DNA of 64,000 bases, taken from NCBI RefSeq assembly GCF_900156815.1, contig NZ_FTOT01000002.1, positions 62,001-126,000 on the forward strand, written 5' to 3'. This stretch comes from Gemmobacter megaterium. Its GTDB lineage: Bacteria; Pseudomonadota; Alphaproteobacteria; Rhodobacterales; Rhodobacteraceae. Shown here piece by piece: positions 23,763 to 32,909 of this stretch. The notes below the pieces were generated by a model that was not told where the DNA came from, searched no databases, and worked only from the letters and a program-made list of their open reading frames with translations. Numbering within the stretch: position 1 is the stretch's first letter; each line of letters opens with the position of its first letter. The translations under genes and the position numbers were made by a program.

Positions 23763-25538
23763 ATGTGCGGCATTTGCGGAGAAATCACTTTTGACGGCAG
23801 TCAGGCCAGCGCGGCCCGGATCGAGACCATGGCCGATGCCATGGCGCCCCGTGGCCCGGACGGGTCGGGCGTCGCGGTCTTTGGCCGCGTCGGGCTTGGG
23901 CATCGTCGGCTGAAGATCATCGACCTGTCCGATGCCGCGCGCCAGCCCTTTGTCGATCCGGCAACCGGGCTGAGCATTGCGTTCAACGGCTGTATCTACA
24001 ACTACCCCGAGCTTCGGGCCGAGTTGGAGGCCAAGGGCCACCGCTTTGCCTCGACCGGGGATACAGAGGTCATCCTGAAGGCCTGGGCGGAATGGGGCGA
24101 GGAGACGCCCGCGCGGCTGTTCGGCATGTTCGCCTTTGCGCTGCACGACCGTGACAGCGGCACCGTCTGGCTGGTGCGCGACCGTTTCGGGATCAAGCCG
24201 CTCTATCTGGCCCAGACCGCCGGGCGGCTGCGCTTTGCCTCGACCCTGCCCGCGCTGGTGCGCTCGGGCGGTGTGGATACCAGCATCGACCGCGTGGCGC
24301 TGCACCATTACCTGAGTTGGCACGCCGTGGTGCCTGCCCCCCGCACGATCCTGCAAGGGGTGCGCAAGCTGCCCGCCGCCACGATCCGCCGTATCGCCGC
24401 CGATGGCACACAGACCGACCGCGTCTACTGGCGCCCCGACCACAGCCGCAGCGCCGAGGATCTGGCCCGCCCCGAGGCGGAATGGCAACAGATGCTGCTG
24501 GACGTCATGCGCCGTGCAGTCCGGCGCCGTATGGTGGCGGATGTGCCCGTGGGCGTGCTGTTGTCGGGTGGCGTGGACAGTTCGCTGATCACCGGGTTGC
24601 TGGCCGAGGAAGGGCAAAGCGATCTGGCCACCTATTCCATCGGCTTCGAGGCCGCCCATGGCGAAAGCGGCGACGAATTCCGCTGGTCCGACCTGATCGC
24701 CAAGCATTACGGCACCAACCATCACCGCATCTTCATTCCGTCCGAGGAAATGCGCGCCAACCTGCCCGCAACCATCGCGGCCATGTCGGAACCGATGGTG
24801 TCCTATGACAATGTCGGCTTTTACCTGTTGTCCCGCGAAGTGTCGAAGACCATCCGCGTGGTGCAATCGGGACAAGGGGCCGACGAAGTGTTCGGCGGCT
24901 ATCACTGGTATCCGCCGATGGCGGGATCGAACGATCCGGTCAGCGACTATGCCGCCGCGTTCTTTGACCGCAGCCATGCCCGGATGGCGGAACATGTGGC
25001 CGCCGACTGGCTGTGCGACCGCGACGAAAGCCTGGAGTTCGTGCGCGCCCAGTTCGCCAGCCCCGGCGCGCAGGATCCGGTGGACAAGGCGCTGCGGATC
25101 GACACCAATGTCATGCTGGTGGACGATCCGGTGAAGCGGGTCGACAACATGACCATGGCCTGGGGTCTGGAGGCGCGGGTACCGTTCCTTGATCACGAGG
25201 TGGTGGAACTGGCCAACCGGATGCCTGCGGAGATCAAGCTGGCGCATGGTGGCAAGGGCATTCTCAAGGAAGCCTCGCGCCATGTGATCCCGCACGAGGT
25301 GATCGACCGGCCCAAGGGCTATTTCCCGGTGCCCGCGCTGAAATACATCGAAGGCCCCTATCTGGACATGGTGCGCGATGCGCTGACCTCGCAGGCCGCG
25401 CGCGAACGAGGGCTGTTCCGCAAGGACTATCTTGACCGGCTGTTCGCTGCCCCGGCGGACCATATCACCAAATTGCGCGGATCCGAACTGTGGCAGGTCG
25501 GGTTGCTGGAACTGTGGTTGCAAGAACAAGGGGTCTGA
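23763..25538 (+). CDS. asnO: N-acetylglutaminylglutamine amidotransferase (asparagine synthase-like)
   Basis: A 591-residue class II glutamine amidotransferase/asparagine synthetase fusion. Cys2 (MCGICGE) is the N-terminal nucleophile after Met removal, which fixes the start. The synthetase domain has the PPi loop LLSGGVDSS at about residues 267-275. It is followed by a GNAT/ATP-grasp ligase and an M42-type peptidase, the trio known as the NAGGN osmoprotectant cluster. Here the enzyme amidates the C terminus of N-acetylglutaminylglutamine using glutamine and ATP. The neighbours make this much more likely than ordinary AsnB. Confidence 0.9.
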   Translation: MCGICGEITFDGSQASAARIETMADAMAPRGPDGSGVAVFGRVGLGHRRLKIIDLSDAARQPFVDPATGLSIAFNGCIYNYPELRAELEAKGHRFASTGDTEVILKAWAEWGEETPARLFGMFAFALHDRDSGTVWLVRDRFGIKPLYLAQTAGRLRFASTLPALVRSGGVDTSIDRVALHHYLSWHAVVPAPRTILQGVRKLPAATIRRIAADGTQTDRVYWRPDHSRSAEDLARPEAEWQQMLLDVMRRAVRRRMVADVPVGVLLSGGVDSSLITGLLAEEGQSDLATYSIGFEAAHGESGDEFRWSDLIAKHYGTNHHRIFIPSEEMRANLPATIAAMSEPMVSYDNVGFYLLSREVSKTIRVVQSGQGADEVFGGYHWYPPMAGSNDPVSDYAAAFFDRSHARMAEHVAADWLCDRDESLEFVRAQFASPGAQDPVDKALRIDTNVMLVDDPVKRVDNMTMAWGLEARVPFLDHEVVELANRMPAEIKLAHGGKGILKEASRHVIPHEVIDRPKGYFPVPALKYIEGPYLDMVRDALTSQAARERGLFRKDYLDRLFAAPADHITKLRGSELWQVGLLELWLQEQGV

Positions 25539-25541
25539 CCC

Positions 25542-27293
25542 ATGGCACGACAGAAGCTCTCCTCGGCGCATCGGTTGAAACGCATGAACGCCGAAAGCCT
25601 GTCGGCCCCGCAATCAAGGGAACAGCCCCGCGCGATGGTCGATTGCGGCTGGGGACGGCTGATCTTTGCCCAGACCTTCGAGTCGGATGCCGATCTGCCC
25701 GAGGTGCTGCGCGGCGAAAGCGCCGAAAGCCGCGACATCGCCTTTTACGTGCGCGACCCGCAGGTGGCCATCGCCCGCGCCCCGCAAGAGGTGTTCCTGG
25801 ACCCCTCGCTGACCTGGCGGCTGGATCTGGCCACCTATCGCCCGGCCCGCCGGGCGCGGCGCGGCTTTCACGTGCGGCGCCTGACCAGCCGGACCGATGC
25901 GCAGGCGATCAACGCCATCTATGCCGAACATGCCATGGTGCCGGTGCCCGAAGACTATGTCTGGTCGCGCCGCGATGCCCGCACCGTCACCTTGCTGGTG
26001 GCCGAGGACGACCAGTCCGGCGAATTGATCGGCACGGTGATGGGGGTGGATCACGGACGGGCCTTTGACGACCCGGCGCGCGGTGCCTCGCTGTGGTCGC
26101 TGGCCGTCAGCGCGCGCACCGGGCACCCCGGCGTGGGCGAGGCGCTGGTGCGGCGACTGGCCGAACTGTTCCAGACCCGTGGCGCGGCCTATATGGATCT
26201 GTCGGTGCTGCATGACAACGCGCCTGCCTGTGCGCTGTATGAAAAGCTGGGCTTCCGGCGGATCAATGTCTTTACGCTCAAGCGGCGCAATGTGATCAAC
26301 CAGCCGCTGTTCATCGGCGAATTGCCGGAGACGGCGCTGAACCCCTATGCCCGCATCATCGTCAACGAGGCGCGGCGGCGCGGCATCGGGATCGAGATCA
26401 TCGACGCCGAAGGCGGCATCTTCCGGCTGACCCATGGCGGGCGGTCCGTCCTGTGCCGCGAGGCGCTGTCGGAACTGACCTCTGCCGTGGCGCTCTCGAT
26501 CTGCGATGACAAGCGGGTGACACGCCGCGTGGTGGCGCGGGCTGGGCTGCGCCTGCCCGATGCGCTGAGCGAGGATAGCGCCATGGCCCGCCGCGCGTTT
26601 CTGGCGCAGCATGGCAGCCTTGTGGTGAAACCCGCGCGCGGCGAACAGGGCAAGGGCGTGGCCGTCGGCCTGACCGATCCCGACGCGGTCGAGGCGGCGG
26701 TCGAGGCGGCGCGCGCGCTGTGCCCCGAAGTGATCGTGGAAACCTGCTTTACCGGCACCGATCTGCGCCTTGTGGTGATCGGTGACGAGGTGGTGGCCGC
26801 CGCCATCCGCAAACCCGCCTGCGTGACCGGCGATGGCGTCACCCCGCTGCGCGCACTGGCCGAGGCGCAAAGCCGCCGCCGCGCCAGTGCCACCGGGGGC
26901 GAAAGCCGCATTCCGTTCGATGCCGAAACCGATCGCTGCATTGCCGATCAGGGGCTGGACTGGGACAGCATTCCCGACTCGGGGCGCGAGGTGGCATTGC
27001 GGAGAGCGGCCAATCTGCACACCGGCGGCACCATTGTCGATGTCACCGACCGCCTGCACCCGGTGCTGCGCGATGCGGCCCTGACGGCGGCCCGCGCCAT
27101 CGGCATCCCTGTGACAGGCATAGATCTGATGGTCAAGGATCCCTCGCAGTCCGACTACGTGTTCATCGAGGCGAACGAACGCCCCGGTCTTGCCAATCAC
27201 GAACCCCGCCCGACCGCAGAGCGTTTTGTCGATCTGCTGTTTCCCCTGACCGTGCCCGCAACCCGAAAGGACCGGCATGACACTGATGCCTGA
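25542..27293 (+). CDS. ngg: N-acetylglutaminylglutamine synthetase (GNAT plus ATP-grasp fusion)
   Basis: A 583-residue fusion. The first part holds a GNAT acetyltransferase domain (about residues 105-245, with LAVSARTGHPGVGEALVRRL and ALYEKLGFRR, the acetyl-CoA binding loop and C-terminal strand). The second is a cyanophycin-synthetase-like ATP-grasp ligase (about 290-575, with VVKPARGEQGKGVAVG and the metal-binding FIEANERPGLANHEPRP). Together they acetylate glutamine and ligate a second glutamine to give N-acetyl-Gln-Gln. It starts 3 bp after the amidotransferase stop and overlaps the next gene by 17 bp, a compact operon. Confidence 0.9.
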   Translation: MARQKLSSAHRLKRMNAESLSAPQSREQPRAMVDCGWGRLIFAQTFESDADLPEVLRGESAESRDIAFYVRDPQVAIARAPQEVFLDPSLTWRLDLATYRPARRARRGFHVRRLTSRTDAQAINAIYAEHAMVPVPEDYVWSRRDARTVTLLVAEDDQSGELIGTVMGVDHGRAFDDPARGASLWSLAVSARTGHPGVGEALVRRLAELFQTRGAAYMDLSVLHDNAPACALYEKLGFRRINVFTLKRRNVINQPLFIGELPETALNPYARIIVNEARRRGIGIEIIDAEGGIFRLTHGGRSVLCREALSELTSAVALSICDDKRVTRRVVARAGLRLPDALSEDSAMARRAFLAQHGSLVVKPARGEQGKGVAVGLTDPDAVEAAVEAARALCPEVIVETCFTGTDLRLVVIGDEVVAAAIRKPACVTGDGVTPLRALAEAQSRRRASATGGESRIPFDAETDRCIADQGLDWDSIPDSGREVALRRAANLHTGGTIVDVTDRLHPVLRDAALTAARAIGIPVTGIDLMVKDPSQSDYVFIEANERPGLANHEPRPTAERFVDLLFPLTVPATRKDRHDTDA

Positions 27294-28392
27294 CCAAACC
27301 CTGCCCGAGATCGACGCCGACTATCTGCGCGACGAACTGGCTGCCCTGCTGGACATTCCCAGCCCGACCGGCCTGACCGATGGCGCCGTGGCCCATGTCT
27401 GTGGCGCGCTTCAGGCCATGGGGCTGGAGGTGGCGCTGACCCGGCTGGGCGCGATCCGTGCGCGGTTGCCCGGCGCCCAGGCCGAAGGGGCACGGGCCTG
27501 CGTCGGGCATCTGGACACGCTGGGCGCACAGGTCAAGGCGCTGAAACCCAACGGGCGGCTGGCGCTGGTGCCGGTGGGGCACTGGTCGGCCCGCTTTGCC
27601 GAAGGCGCCCGCGTGACCGTGATGGCAGAAACCACCCGCATCCGCGGCACGATCCTGCCACCGCTGGCCTCGGGCCATACCTTCGGCGACGAGGTGGACC
27701 GGGCGCCCATCGGGTGGGATCATGTCGAGTTGCGCATTGATGCCCGCGCCGAGACCGCCGCCGATCTGGAGGCGCTTGGCATTGCCATCGGCGATCATGT
27801 CGCCATCGACCCGCAGACCGAATTCATGGACAGCGGCTATATCGTCTCGCGCCATCTGGACGACAAGGCCGGGGTGGCCGCGATGCTGGCGGCGCTGAAA
27901 TCGCTGGTGGCCAGCGGCCTGACGCCGCCGGTCGATTGCTGGTGGTTCTTCACCATCGCAGAGGAAGTGGGCCATGGCGCCGCGGGCGTGGTCCTGCCCG
28001 ACATCGCCTCGCTGGTGGCGGTCGACAACGGGACGACGGCGCCGGGGCAGAATTCGCGCGAAACCGGCGTGACCATTGCCATGGCCGACCAGACCGGACC
28101 ATTCGACTATCACCTGACCCGCAAGCTGGTGCAGTTGTGCCGCGCCGACGGCATCGACCATCAGAAGGACATTTTCCGCCACTACCGCTCTGACAGCGCC
28201 TCGGCGCTGGAGGCGGGGGCCGATGTGCGGACGGCCCTTGTCACCTTCGGCGTCGATGCCAGCCATGGATACGAGCGCATCCATATGGACGCGCTGACCT
28301 CGGTTGCGCGGCTGCTGGCGCTGTATGCGCTCAGCCCGGTCGAAATCGCGCAGGACGCACTTCCGTTGCACGATCCGCGAACCGGCGCCTGA
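27277..28392 (+). CDS. NAGGN-system M42-family peptidase
   Basis: A 371-residue metallopeptidase-like protein of the M42/M20 co-catalytic zinc fold. Likely metal ligands are in VGHLDTLG (His-x-Asp), in SRHLDDKAGVAA (Asp) and in the Glu-Glu of IAEEVGHGAAG. Members in this third position of the NAGGN operon are of unresolved role, perhaps recycling or trimming the dipeptide osmolyte. The start overlaps the ligase gene by 17 bp; a second Met three codons on is an alternative. Confidence 0.88.
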   Translation: MTLMPDQTLPEIDADYLRDELAALLDIPSPTGLTDGAVAHVCGALQAMGLEVALTRLGAIRARLPGAQAEGARACVGHLDTLGAQVKALKPNGRLALVPVGHWSARFAEGARVTVMAETTRIRGTILPPLASGHTFGDEVDRAPIGWDHVELRIDARAETAADLEALGIAIGDHVAIDPQTEFMDSGYIVSRHLDDKAGVAAMLAALKSLVASGLTPPVDCWWFFTIAEEVGHGAAGVVLPDIASLVAVDNGTTAPGQNSRETGVTIAMADQTGPFDYHLTRKLVQLCRADGIDHQKDIFRHYRSDSASALEAGADVRTALVTFGVDASHGYERIHMDALTSVARLLALYALSPVEIAQDALPLHDPRTGA

Positions 28393-28401
28393 CCGCGCGG
28401 C

Positions 28402-28746
28402 TCAGCGTTCCGGGCGATAGGTCGGCCACGGGGTTCCCGGCGGATGCGACAGCAACGACCGCAGATGGTCGCGCCGCGCGGCCTGTACCCCCGGCGGGCA
28501 CGGATGCCAGTGGCTGCGATTGCCCATCTCGGGCCGCCGACCATAGCACCAGCCCAAAGCGTCCAGACGGTCAGCCACCTCCTGACGCCAGTCACAGACC
28601 GGCGAGCGAGGGTCCGCGCCCTCTGGCCCAAGGCAGCGCCGGTCCAGCGCGCGTTCCTGCGCGATCAGCGACTCGATCCGGGGATCGGCAGGTTGCGCCA
28701 CAGCAGGCATGGCAAGGACAAGGGCAGAGAACAACAACATACGCAT
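28402..28746 (-). CDS. Small secreted cysteine-containing protein, unknown function
   Basis: A 114-residue protein; the start MRMLLFSALVLAMPAVAQ gives a clear Sec signal peptide with cleavage near residue 20. The mature part has four cysteines (RRCLGP, SPVCDW, GWCYGR, HPCPPG), probably two periplasmic disulfides, and a Trp/Tyr/His-rich end. It is convergent with the NAGGN operon and divergent from the phnA-like gene. No family was recognised. An internal start two codons later is possible. Confidence 0.6.
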   Translation of the reverse strand: MRMLLFSALVLAMPAVAQPADPRIESLIAQERALDRRCLGPEGADPRSPVCDWRQEVADRLDALGWCYGRRPEMGNRSHWHPCPPGVQAARRDHLRSLLSHPPGTPWPTYRPER

Positions 28747-28901
28747 GGCAAGACCTGTGATCTGGTGGCGTGACGGCAAGTCTACACAGATCGCCCGTTG
28801 AACGACAGGATTGGCAAAGCACAGTGCCGTGAGCCGGGGAACGGGGCGCCGCGCGGCACAAACCATCTGTCATTCCTGCGGCGGTCCGGCTATACGGCGC
28901 C

Positions 28902-29243
28902 ATGACCGACACCTTGCCCCCCTGCCCCGACTGCGGATCCGCCTATACCTACGAGGTGGGCGCCCTGCTGAACTGTCCCGAATGCGGGCACGAATGGTCC
29001 GCCGAAACGGCACAGGACGCAGGAACCGATGTGCGCGACAGTGTCGGCAACCTGCTGGCGGATGGCGATACCGTTACGGTGATCAAGGACCTGAAGCTCA
29101 AGGGCACGTCCAGCGTGATCAAGGTTGGCACCAAGGTACGTGGCATCCGCATCGTCGAGGGGGATCACGACATTGATTGCCGGATCCCCGGCATTGGCCA
29201 GATCGGCCTCAAGTCGCAATTCGTGAAAAAGGTCTCCGACTAG
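28902..29243 (+). CDS. PhnA/YjdM-like zinc ribbon protein
   Basis: A 113-residue protein with an N-terminal zinc ribbon (CPDC at residues 8-11 and CPEC at 25-28) and a beta-rich PhnA domain (about 40-110, [20 protein letters not shown] and [14 protein letters not shown]). E. coli YjdM, once called PhnA, has no established phosphonate function. The family is widespread and its role is unclear. It is divergent from the small secreted protein gene. Confidence 0.85.
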   Translation: MTDTLPPCPDCGSAYTYEVGALLNCPECGHEWSAETAQDAGTDVRDSVGNLLADGDTVTVIKDLKLKGTSSVIKVGTKVRGIRIVEGDHDIDCRIPGIGQIGLKSQFVKKVSD

Positions 29244-29362
29244 CCGCACCAGCGCATCACATCGCCTTGGCCGCGCAAGCCGGGGCTGGCGTTGCAGGGG
29301 GCTGTGCGGGTATTCCGAACGGGTACCGGGGCGCACCGCCCCGTTGTGTCGGGATCGGGACC

Positions 29363-30409
29363 ATGGCGCGCGCAAGATTCTGGCTCTATCGCGGTGTCCA
29401 AGGCGGGGTGCTGGCGCTGACCACCGGCCTGGGCGCGCTGGGGCTGTCGCAACAGACCCTTGTGCGCCCCTATGTCGATCGCGGCACCGAAAGCGCCGCG
29501 CGGGCCGTCGAATCCGCATTTCGCGCCACCTTTACCCCCGGCTGGGTCGCCCAATCGCTGAACGACGCCCTGGCGGCCGAGGATACCGACCGTGTGCTGT
29601 GGCTGGCCGATCTGGCCGACGCCGAAGGCGTGGCGCTGGATCCCGCGCAGGCCGCCATCGTGGCCCGGATCCGGGCAGAAGAGTCCGGCTGGATGAAGGC
29701 CGCAGGCGACTGCGCCGCCTGCGCCATCGACATTCGCAGCTGCGGATCCCTTGCGGAAATCAGCGCCTGCGCCATTCCGGTGGAACTGTCTCCGCTGGGC
29801 GACGTGAACGCGCTGCGCCGTCAGGGCCTGGCCGCCCTTGCGGGACAAGAGGTGGACAGGCTGGAAACCGGATTGGCGCTGGTCGGTCTGGCGGCGACTG
29901 CGGCGGTGGTCGCGTCGGGCGGATCGTCGGTGATGATCAAGGCGGGCGCCAGCACGGTGCGGATGACACGGCGGCTGGGAAATCTGACGCCCGGCATGGT
30001 GCGGGCGCTGGACGATGTCGCGGATCTGCCGGTGAACTGGGGCGCTGCGATGCGGATGGCCCCGCTGGACGAGATCACCGATACCGCACGTCTGGCGCGC
30101 GCCACCGGACTGGCCCGCGATGTGGGGCAGATCGCCAAAAATACCTCGGTCGCCGATACGCTGGTGCTGCTGCGCCATGTCGATGGCGCCGAGGATGCGG
30201 CACGTATGGCGCGGCTGTCGGATGTTGCGGGCACACGCACGCTGAGCCGGGTCGAGGTGCTGGGCAAGGCGCGCGCCTTCCGCGCCATGGTGCGGCTGTC
30301 GGATCTGGCGCTGGGAACGCTGGCCGCGCTCTATGCCGCTGTGTTGCAGGTGGTGCTGATGCTGTCGGGGCGGCTGGGGCGCGGGGTGGTGCGCGTGTTC
30401 AAACCCTGA
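29363..30409 (+). CDS. Membrane protein with a four-cysteine segment, unknown function
   Basis: A 348-residue protein, not recognised. Hydrophobic segments lie at about residues 12-30, 170-186 and 313-338. Between the first two is a hydrophilic region with four cysteines (Cys117, Cys120, Cys127, Cys136; C-x2-C-x6-C-x8-C). If the N terminus stays inside, that part is periplasmic and could form disulfides or bind a metal. The start MARARFWLYRG follows a GGGATCGGGA ribosome site; a longer reading upstream would overlap the phnA-like gene. It is convergent with ispG with no gap. Confidence 0.65.
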   Translation: MARARFWLYRGVQGGVLALTTGLGALGLSQQTLVRPYVDRGTESAARAVESAFRATFTPGWVAQSLNDALAAEDTDRVLWLADLADAEGVALDPAQAAIVARIRAEESGWMKAAGDCAACAIDIRSCGSLAEISACAIPVELSPLGDVNALRRQGLAALAGQEVDRLETGLALVGLAATAAVVASGGSSVMIKAGASTVRMTRRLGNLTPGMVRALDDVADLPVNWGAAMRMAPLDEITDTARLARATGLARDVGQIAKNTSVADTLVLLRHVDGAEDAARMARLSDVAGTRTLSRVEVLGKARAFRAMVRLSDLALGTLAALYAAVLQVVLMLSGRLGRGVVRVFKP

Positions 30410-31531
30410 TCATTCCGCCGCCTTGGTCGCCGCCTCGATTTCAGAAGCCTTCTGTTCGACCAGTTCGACAATGTGATCCACCATCTGGTCATTGGTCATG
30501 CGGTGGCTTTGCTTGCCGGCCAGATAGACCATGCCGTTCCCGGCACCGCCGCCGGTAAAGCCGATGTCGGTCATCAGCGCCTCGCCCGGCCCGTTCACCA
30601 CGCATCCGATGATCGACAGGCTGAGCGGCGTCTTGATATGTTCCAACCGCTGTTCCAGCTTCTCGACCGTCTTGATCACGTCGAACCCCTGGCGCGCACA
30701 ACTGGGGCAGGAAATGATCTGCACCCCGCGCGTGCGCAGGCCGAGGGATTTCAGGATTTCGAACCCGACCTTCACCTCTTCGACCGGATCGGCGGACAGG
30801 GACACGCGGATCGTGTCGCCAATGCCGAACCACAGAAGCGAGCCCAGGCCGATGGCGGATTTCACCGTCCCCGCCATCAGGCCGCCCGCCTCGGTGATGC
30901 CCAGATGGATCGGCGCATCTGTGACGGTGGCCAGTTGCTGATAGGCCGCCGCCGCCATGAACACATCCGATGCCTTGACCGAGATCTTGAATTGGTGAAA
31001 GTCGTTGTCCTGCAACAGCTTGATGTGGTCGAGGCCGGATTCCACCATCGCATCGGGGCAAGGCTCGCCGTATTTGTCCAGCAGATGCTTTTCCAGCGAT
31101 CCGGCATTGACGCCGATGCGGATGGAACAGCCGTGGTCCTTGGCGGCCTTGACCACTTCGGCCACGCGCTTGGCATCGCCGATATTGCCGGGGTTGATGC
31201 GCAGACAGGCGGCGCCTGCCTCGGCCGCCTCGATGGCGCGTTTGTAGTGGAAATGGATGTCGGCCACGATGGGCACCGGGCTTTCCGCCACGATCTGCCG
31301 CAGCGCACGGGTGCTTTCGACATCGGGGGTGGACACGCGCACGATGTCGGCCCCGGCATTCGCCGCGCGCTGGATCTGGTCGATGGTTGCGCGGGCATCG
31401 GTGGTCAGGGTGTTGGTCATGGTCTGCACCGTGATCGGTGCATCGCCGCCGACCAGCACATTGCCAACACGAATCTGGCGCGATTTGCGCCGGTCGATGT
31501 TGCGCCAGGGGCGGATAGGATTGTGCGACAT
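30410..31531 (-). CDS. ispG: 4-hydroxy-3-methylbut-2-enyl diphosphate synthase
   Basis: A 373-residue GcpE/IspG enzyme of the MEP isoprenoid pathway. It converts methylerythritol cyclodiphosphate to HMBPP with a [4Fe-4S] cluster. The cluster ligands are visible: Cys275 and Cys278 (SCPSCAR) and Cys310 ([11 protein letters not shown]), plus the fourth ligand Glu317. The N-terminal TIM barrel begins with the MTNTLTTD region (about residues 38-45). It lies 69 bp downstream of the rodZ-like gene on the same strand, separated by a strong hairpin. Confidence 0.96.
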   Translation of the reverse strand: MSHNPIRPWRNIDRRKSRQIRVGNVLVGGDAPITVQTMTNTLTTDARATIDQIQRAANAGADIVRVSTPDVESTRALRQIVAESPVPIVADIHFHYKRAIEAAEAGAACLRINPGNIGDAKRVAEVVKAAKDHGCSIRIGVNAGSLEKHLLDKYGEPCPDAMVESGLDHIKLLQDNDFHQFKISVKASDVFMAAAAYQQLATVTDAPIHLGITEAGGLMAGTVKSAIGLGSLLWFGIGDTIRVSLSADPVEEVKVGFEILKSLGLRTRGVQIISCPSCARQGFDVIKTVEKLEQRLEHIKTPLSLSIIGCVVNGPGEALMTDIGFTGGGAGNGMVYLAGKQSHRMTNDQMVDHIVELVEQKASEIEAATKAAE

Positions 31532-31567
31532 GACCAGCCTCCGCGTTCAGGGGTCAGGACCAGATAG

Positions 31568-31591
31568 CCTTGCCCGGCAGGCCGGGCAAGG
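31568..31591 (-). other. Strong hairpin between rodZ-like gene and ispG
   Basis: CCTTGCCCGGC and GCCGGGCAAGG (11-bp arms, only AG between) lie in the 69-bp spacer. On the minus strand it follows the rodZ-like stop (31601) and precedes ispG (31531). No T-run follows, so it is more likely an mRNA stability or attenuation element than a full terminator. Confidence 0.5.
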
Positions 31592-31600
31592 GCTGGCCGA

Positions 31601-32788
31601 TCACTCCTGCGCGTCGTCGGTGCCCAGATGACGGGCTTGTGCCACCTGTACCAGACGGGCGACATCCGGTTTCTGGTCCAGATCGACCAACGCATATTTG
31701 CCCGCCAGCGCCTCGGGGGACAGCGCAACGTTGCTGACCACCTGTGCCCCGGCAGCGGCAGGACCATAGGCCTGGCCCTTGACCATGAAATAGACCGAAC
31801 CGGAATTGCCCGCCCGCAGGGTCGGGGCGGCCTCGGCCTGCGGCACGACATAGGTTTCGCCCGCATCGAGGATCTTCTCGAACAGCACGGTTCCGTCTGC
31901 GGCGCGCACGCGCACCCACGAGGGTTGCACCGCCATGATCTCGACCGCGGGCGCCGCTTCTGCCAGCACGCGGACGGGCTGTTCCTCGACCTCGGCCAGC
32001 ACCGCAGCCACGGCGGCATCGGTATCGGGACGCTCGGGCAGGATCGAGGCGATAGGGCCATCGCGCGAGACCATCTGCGGCACGTCCAGCGCCTGCGGAC
32101 GATAAAGCCGCCCCAAAGCCTCTGCCGTGGGGGCCAATGGGCGTGTCTCTTCGGGCTGGCCGTCGGCCACCTTCAGGGCGCTGCCCGATCCCACATTGCC
32201 CAGCGGGTCGATGGAGGCCACCACAGACGGCGCCTGTTCGATCGGTGCCACCTGAACGCGCTGCACCTCGCGCAGGACGGACCAGCCGCCATAGCCGATA
32301 CCGGCGATCAGCAGCAGCAGCACCAGAACGGACCCCGCCGCGCCCGGTTCGATCCGGCTGACCCAGCGTTCGCCACGCGGTACGAACAGCGCATTCGGAT
32401 CGGCCAGTGCATCCAGCCCGCGCGGGCGCGGGCGCACAGGCTGCACTCGCGACGGCGTGTTGGACGACAATCCCTTGGGAATCGCCGTGAAATTCGCCTC
32501 GGTACAGAATTGTTGATAGGCGGAATCCGGGTCCATGCCCAGATACCGGGCATAGGACCGCACGTAGCCTGCCACAAATCCCGGCGTCTCGAAGGCCGAT
32601 ACATCGGCATTCTCGATCGCGGCAATGTAGGTGGCCTTGATCTTGAGTTCCCGCTGCACATCAAGCAGCGACTTTCCCAGCGTGGCGCGTTCGCCCCGCA
32701 TCAGATCCCCCAGGCGCAGGTCATAATCGTCAAAGCCTTTCGGCTTCTCCTCAACCTCTGCCGAAGGTTTGCCCTTCCGCCAAATCAT
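31601..32788 (-). CDS. RodZ-like helix-turn-helix membrane protein (DUF4115)
   Basis: A 395-residue protein. A Cro/C1-type helix-turn-helix domain near residues 24-95 (GDLMRGERATLGKSLLDVQ and KATYIAAIENADVSAFETPGF) is followed by a proline-rich linker. A single membrane segment comes next, at about 150-172 (SVLVLLLLIAGIGYGGW), and then a periplasmic C-terminal region with a DUF4115 beta domain (WVRVRAADGTVLFEKILDAG). RodZ links MreB to the elongasome in rod-shaped cells. It is downstream of hemA and upstream of ispG on the same strand. Confidence 0.88.
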   Translation of the reverse strand: MIWRKGKPSAEVEEKPKGFDDYDLRLGDLMRGERATLGKSLLDVQRELKIKATYIAAIENADVSAFETPGFVAGYVRSYARYLGMDPDSAYQQFCTEANFTAIPKGLSSNTPSRVQPVRPRPRGLDALADPNALFVPRGERWVSRIEPGAAGSVLVLLLLIAGIGYGGWSVLREVQRVQVAPIEQAPSVVASIDPLGNVGSGSALKVADGQPEETRPLAPTAEALGRLYRPQALDVPQMVSRDGPIASILPERPDTDAAVAAVLAEVEEQPVRVLAEAAPAVEIMAVQPSWVRVRAADGTVLFEKILDAGETYVVPQAEAAPTLRAGNSGSVYFMVKGQAYGPAAAGAQVVSNVALSPEALAGKYALVDLDQKPDVARLVQVAQARHLGTDDAQE

Positions 32789-32909
32789 GCAGCCTGCCCC
32801 ATGCCGATATTCTTGCTGCCGGTCGCCCCCGGCGGCGCGACTCGGCTTTTAGCGAAACCCCAAGGAATTTCTAGCACAGTTCGCTGCGTTGCACACACGA
32901 GGATTTGTA

